Shown: piece after piece, positions 4,111 to 6,515 of the stretch | Numbering within the stretch: the first letter of the stretch is position 1 | Layout of the letters: every line of letters begins with the position of its first letter | Source: a bacterium | GTDB taxonomy: Bacteria > ARS69 | Direction: 5' to 3' | DNA: 6,515 nt | Assembly (NCBI GenBank): GCA_025774865.1 | Contig: JALGZO010000522.1 | Location: forward strand, 1-6,515 | Made by a program: the position numbers and the translations under genes | Notes under the pieces: model-generated | Told to the model about the DNA's origin: nothing | The model's input: the letters and a program-made list of their open reading frames with translations, nothing else | Databases searched by the model: none

Positions 4111-6515
4111 ATGCTGGTCTCGCGCTTTGGAGCCGTCCTCTCCCTGTGCTTGGTTCTTCTTCTTCTCACGTCCCCTGGACTCGCCGAGCAATCGGCCCGC
4201 TCCGACTCCGACATCATCTGGGTTCGCGTCCACCTGCCCGGCCAATCTCCCTGTCCCGCCGCCAGTGCGTCCGGCTCCGGTCAGACCGAGGAGCACGTGT
4301 GGTGCTTCGAGGGATCAAACGGTGACAGCACGTGGCCGGCCGTTCCCGGAGCGGGCTGGACCCACTGGGCCGACCCGTCCGCGCCCCCCTACGACGGGTG
4401 GCAGCTCATCTACGATCCCGTCTACGCCGGCGAGGGAAACACGTGCACCTTCACCGACGACTGGCTCTGGTCCGCGAAGGAGAGTCCGATCCCTTCCTGG
4501 GCGAACGGCTTTCACTTCGCTCTCGTCTCGCCGTCGATCCCGGTCACCGGCTGGACGGGTGGACTCGTCCAGTACGACTCTTTCCAGAACGAAAACGGTC
4601 GGCTGGACTACCCGAACACCGTCGTCCGCGCGTACGACGCGGGCTCCGGGTGGTCCGCGTGGAACGACTTCGACGGCTTCCTGACGGGCGGCGGCGGCTA
4701 CTGGATCATCGACAAGACGGAGTATTTTACAGGTCTCCTGGGGCCTGACGTCGACTCGATCCAGGTCGCGTGGGAGCTCATCGACATGAGCACGCCCGGA
4801 TCCAGCAGCTGGGGTAAGCACGGCGGTGTCAGGTACTTCGTCGACAACGTGTCCTTCGGTCGCTTCGACGGCACCGTGACGACGTTCGTCGCTCGAGTCA
4901 TCGACGTCTTCACCGACACGTTCTCGCTCTCGGATCCGGCACACACGCCCTTCCTCGAGAACGATGAACAGGGGGACTGGATCGGCGTTGGCGGCGCGCG
5001 CGCGTTCGCGGAAGACGAGTCTCTCACTGTGGACGTTCACGACCCGGACGGTGTGACCGCCGCCAACGTGCTTCTCCGATGGAGCACGGATGGAGGCGGC
5101 GTCTGGCGTTCGAAGGCGATGGACCTGTCGCTGCCCGACCCCACGTCGGTCACTGACGAAGGCACCTACCGCGCGGTCATCGGAGCCGACGACGGTGGCG
5201 TCGAGGACATGACTCCGCCGAGCGACGGGCTGATTTGGGCCGCCGGCACCCTCGTCGATTACTACATGGAGGTCACGGACGACCACGCCAACGTCTGCAC
5301 GTTTCCTGACGGTGCCCCCGACGAGACGCATCAGTTCCGGGTCCTACCGTTCGGCAACACCTCGCCGGCGCAAAACCACGAAACCTATCTCGTCGTAGAA
5401 GACAATCCGTTCTTCGCGCTCGACGTCGAGAACTCGTCCGGGTTCGATCCTGCCGGCGGAATGGGATCCGGTACGTACGAGCAGCCCGCCTTCGTGAAGT
5501 CGACCGAGCTCGTGCGGGACGCGCTCGACGCGCTGGGTCTCATGTACGACCGGTACGTCGTCCAGGGCTCGGGCTCCAGCGTCGAGACGGAGCCGCGCGG
5601 CTTCGCCGATCCCGACAAGGGGCTCGGCGGAATCATGGACGAGTCCGGGAATCCCAATTACGACGGTTTGATCTGGGTGACCTACGGCGGCGTTGCCGCA
5701 CCGTTCTCCTCCGAGAGCCGGCTGAACCTGGCCGCGTTCCTGGACGGCGGGGGCCACCTGATCGCCACCGGGGACGATATCGCCTGGCAGCTCGGGGCCA
5801 GCGGGCACGCGGCCGACCCGACGTTCCTCGCGACCTACCTCGGAACGGAAATGGCGAGCCCGGACGACTTCTCCACGGAAAACCGCATCCTGAACACCGC
5901 CGGGGGGGCGGCCGGGCCGATGGACGGTGTCGTGCTCGGCCTCTACGGGGAGTGTCCGGCGCCGCGGGGCTTCGACCGGCTGACCCTCGCCGGCCCGATC
6001 TCGGGATCGTCCGCCTCCGTGCTGATGGAGTACGCGAACGGCGGCGCGGGGGACGACGGGAGACCTTCCGTCATCCTCAACGAGCGGACCGCGAACGGAG
6101 GGCGCGCTTTGCTCACCGCCTTCGACGCCGGCGCTCTCCTATCACTCGACGCGAGAGCCTGTCTTCTCGGGTCGGTGCTCGACACCTTCGGGCTGACCAT
6201 CCCGAATCCCGCCGCGTGCACGAACAACGGCGTGGGAGTACCGCCCCGGGGGCCGCAGCCGGGTTTCTGGCTGAGCGCCAGCGAGCCGAACCCGTTCCGC
6301 CATCACACGTCGGTCCACTTTGCGGTGCCTCGATCGCTTCCCGTCACGCTCGCGGTGTACGACGTGCTCGGCCGGAGGATCCGCACGATCGTCAACGAGC
6401 CGCTGCCCGCCGGTCCGCACGTCCGCGCGTGGAACGGGCGATCCGAGTCCGGTCAGATAGCGGCGAGCGGGATCTACTTTGTCCGAATGGAGGCCGGCGA
6501 ATTCCGCGAGTCACG
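4111..6515 (+). CDS. Secreted multidomain protein with GATase-like fold and FlgD-like/T9SS C-terminal domain (cut by right edge)
   Basis: The frame is open from 4111 to the window end: 801 codons with no stop. A signal peptide is clear: R5, a leucine-rich core at 9-19 and probable cleavage after GLA at 25. Domains follow in order. Residues about 30-290 form a beta-sandwich-like region with many aromatics, ending in VRYFVDNVSFGRFDG. Residues about 300-425 look Ig/FN3-like (VLLRWSTDGG, VDYYMEVTD). Residues about 428-695 resemble the flavodoxin/GATase-like domain of secreted FCB proteins (STELVRDALDALG, YDGLIWVTYGG, FLDGGGHLIATGDDIAWQLG, LLTAFDAGALLS). It lacks a GxCxG nucleophile, so it is probably not an amidotransferase. 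From residue 722 the FlgD-like/T9SS type A sorting domain begins (SASEPNPF, YDVLGRRIRTI, SGIYFVRMEAG). I see no protease or glycosidase motif. The start is fixed by an in-frame TGA at 4105-4107 and by GGAGG 7 nt upstream. Export to the cell surface is likely; the role is unknown. Confidence 0.9.
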   Translation, partial: MLVSRFGAVLSLCLVLLLLTSPGLAEQSARSDSDIIWVRVHLPGQSPCPAASASGSGQTEEHVWCFEGSNGDSTWPAVPGAGWTHWADPSAPPYDGWQLIYDPVYAGEGNTCTFTDDWLWSAKESPIPSWANGFHFALVSPSIPVTGWTGGLVQYDSFQNENGRLDYPNTVVRAYDAGSGWSAWNDFDGFLTGGGGYWIIDKTEYFTGLLGPDVDSIQVAWELIDMSTPGSSSWGKHGGVRYFVDNVSFGRFDGTVTTFVARVIDVFTDTFSLSDPAHTPFLENDEQGDWIGVGGARAFAEDESLTVDVHDPDGVTAANVLLRWSTDGGGVWRSKAMDLSLPDPTSVTDEGTYRAVIGADDGGVEDMTPPSDGLIWAAGTLVDYYMEVTDDHANVCTFPDGAPDETHQFRVLPFGNTSPAQNHETYLVVEDNPFFALDVENSSGFDPAGGMGSGTYEQPAFVKSTELVRDALDALGLMYDRYVVQGSGSSVETEPRGFADPDKGLGGIMDESGNPNYDGLIWVTYGGVAAPFSSESRLNLAAFLDGGGHLIATGDDIAWQLGASGHAADPTFLATYLGTEMASPDDFSTENRILNTAGGAAGPMDGVVLGLYGECPAPRGFDRLTLAGPISGSSASVLMEYANGGAGDDGRPSVILNERTANGGRALLTAFDAGALLSLDARACLLGSVLDTFGLTIPNPAACTNNGVGVPPRGPQPGFWLSASEPNPFRHHTSVHFAVPRSLPVTLAVYDVLGRRIRTIVNEPLPAGPHVRAWNGRSESGQIAASGIYFVRMEAGEFRES

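Noticed and set aside
3973-4296. N-terminal extension of 108 codons on the glycosyltransferase
   Set aside because: It is antisense to the leader and signal-peptide region of the plus-strand gene, is low-complexity and charged, and lies before the first membrane segment. The family normally begins close to that segment.
4315-5331. A minus-strand open frame of 338 codons opposite the secreted-protein gene
   Set aside because: It shows no motif, has unusual Arg/Val-rich content and is opposite a gene with a signal peptide, ribosome-binding site and recognisable domains.
1-6515. A defence system, CRISPR array, toxin-antitoxin pair, transposon ends or RNA gene
   Set aside because: I read both strands for direct-repeat arrays, transposase or integrase motifs, nuclease motifs and tRNA-like folds and found none that I can support.

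Overview
This window is GC-rich bacterial chromosome with five protein-coding genes: four on the minus strand and one large gene on the plus strand. Two genes are cut by the window edges. I see no rRNA, tRNA, CRISPR array, insertion sequence or prophage gene. The last gene encodes an exported protein of about 800 residues or more, with a FlgD-like/T9SS-type C-terminal domain (PNPF ... YDVLGRRIRTI ... GIYF). Such proteins, along with membrane glycosyltransferases carrying TPR tails, are typical of the FCB superphylum (for example Candidatus Eisenbacteria, Krumholzibacteriota, Gemmatimonadota). The taxon is an inference from protein style, not from a marker gene.

Region 1 (1-1130, minus strand) is a two-gene unit. 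A DUF4956 membrane protein (459-1130) is followed after 17 nt by a VTC-type polyphosphate polymerase domain protein (1-441, C-terminal part beyond the left edge). The pairing is a recurrent one and points to a membrane-linked polyphosphate synthesis module.

Region 2 (1131-1557) is a 427-nt gap with no gene but much signal. From right to left, in the direction of transcription, it holds a terminator-like 11-bp hairpin after the DinB gene, a small second hairpin, an AT-rich patch with a 17-bp near-perfect palindrome (TTGTAATA-A-TATTGCAA) and a second inverted repeat, a candidate promoter, and a leader of about 190 nt with an 8-bp tandem repeat and a 6-bp GC-rich hairpin.

Region 3 (1558-3972, minus strand) has a 597-residue membrane glycosyltransferase of the GT39/PMT-like type with four C-terminal TPR repeats. 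After 75 nt comes a DinB-family metal-binding protein with its three histidines intact. The two may be co-transcribed and end at the region 2 terminator.

Region 4 (3973-4110) is a 138-nt divergent promoter region. The minus-strand gene looks leaderless, with a -10-like TAGAAT five bases before its ATG. The plus-strand gene has an extended -10 candidate and a strong Shine-Dalgarno that lies inside a hairpin with a CCTCC stretch.

Region 5 (4111-6515, plus strand) is the secreted multidomain protein: signal peptide, beta-sandwich-like domain, Ig-like domain, non-catalytic GATase-like fold and C-terminal sorting/FlgD-like domain, still open at the right edge.

The genes look like cell-surface and envelope functions plus polyphosphate metabolism. 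I do not see a defence system or other clearly new system. The items most worth checking are the candidate operator and leader before the polyphosphate module, the two contrasting translation-initiation modes in region 4, and the architecture of the secreted protein.
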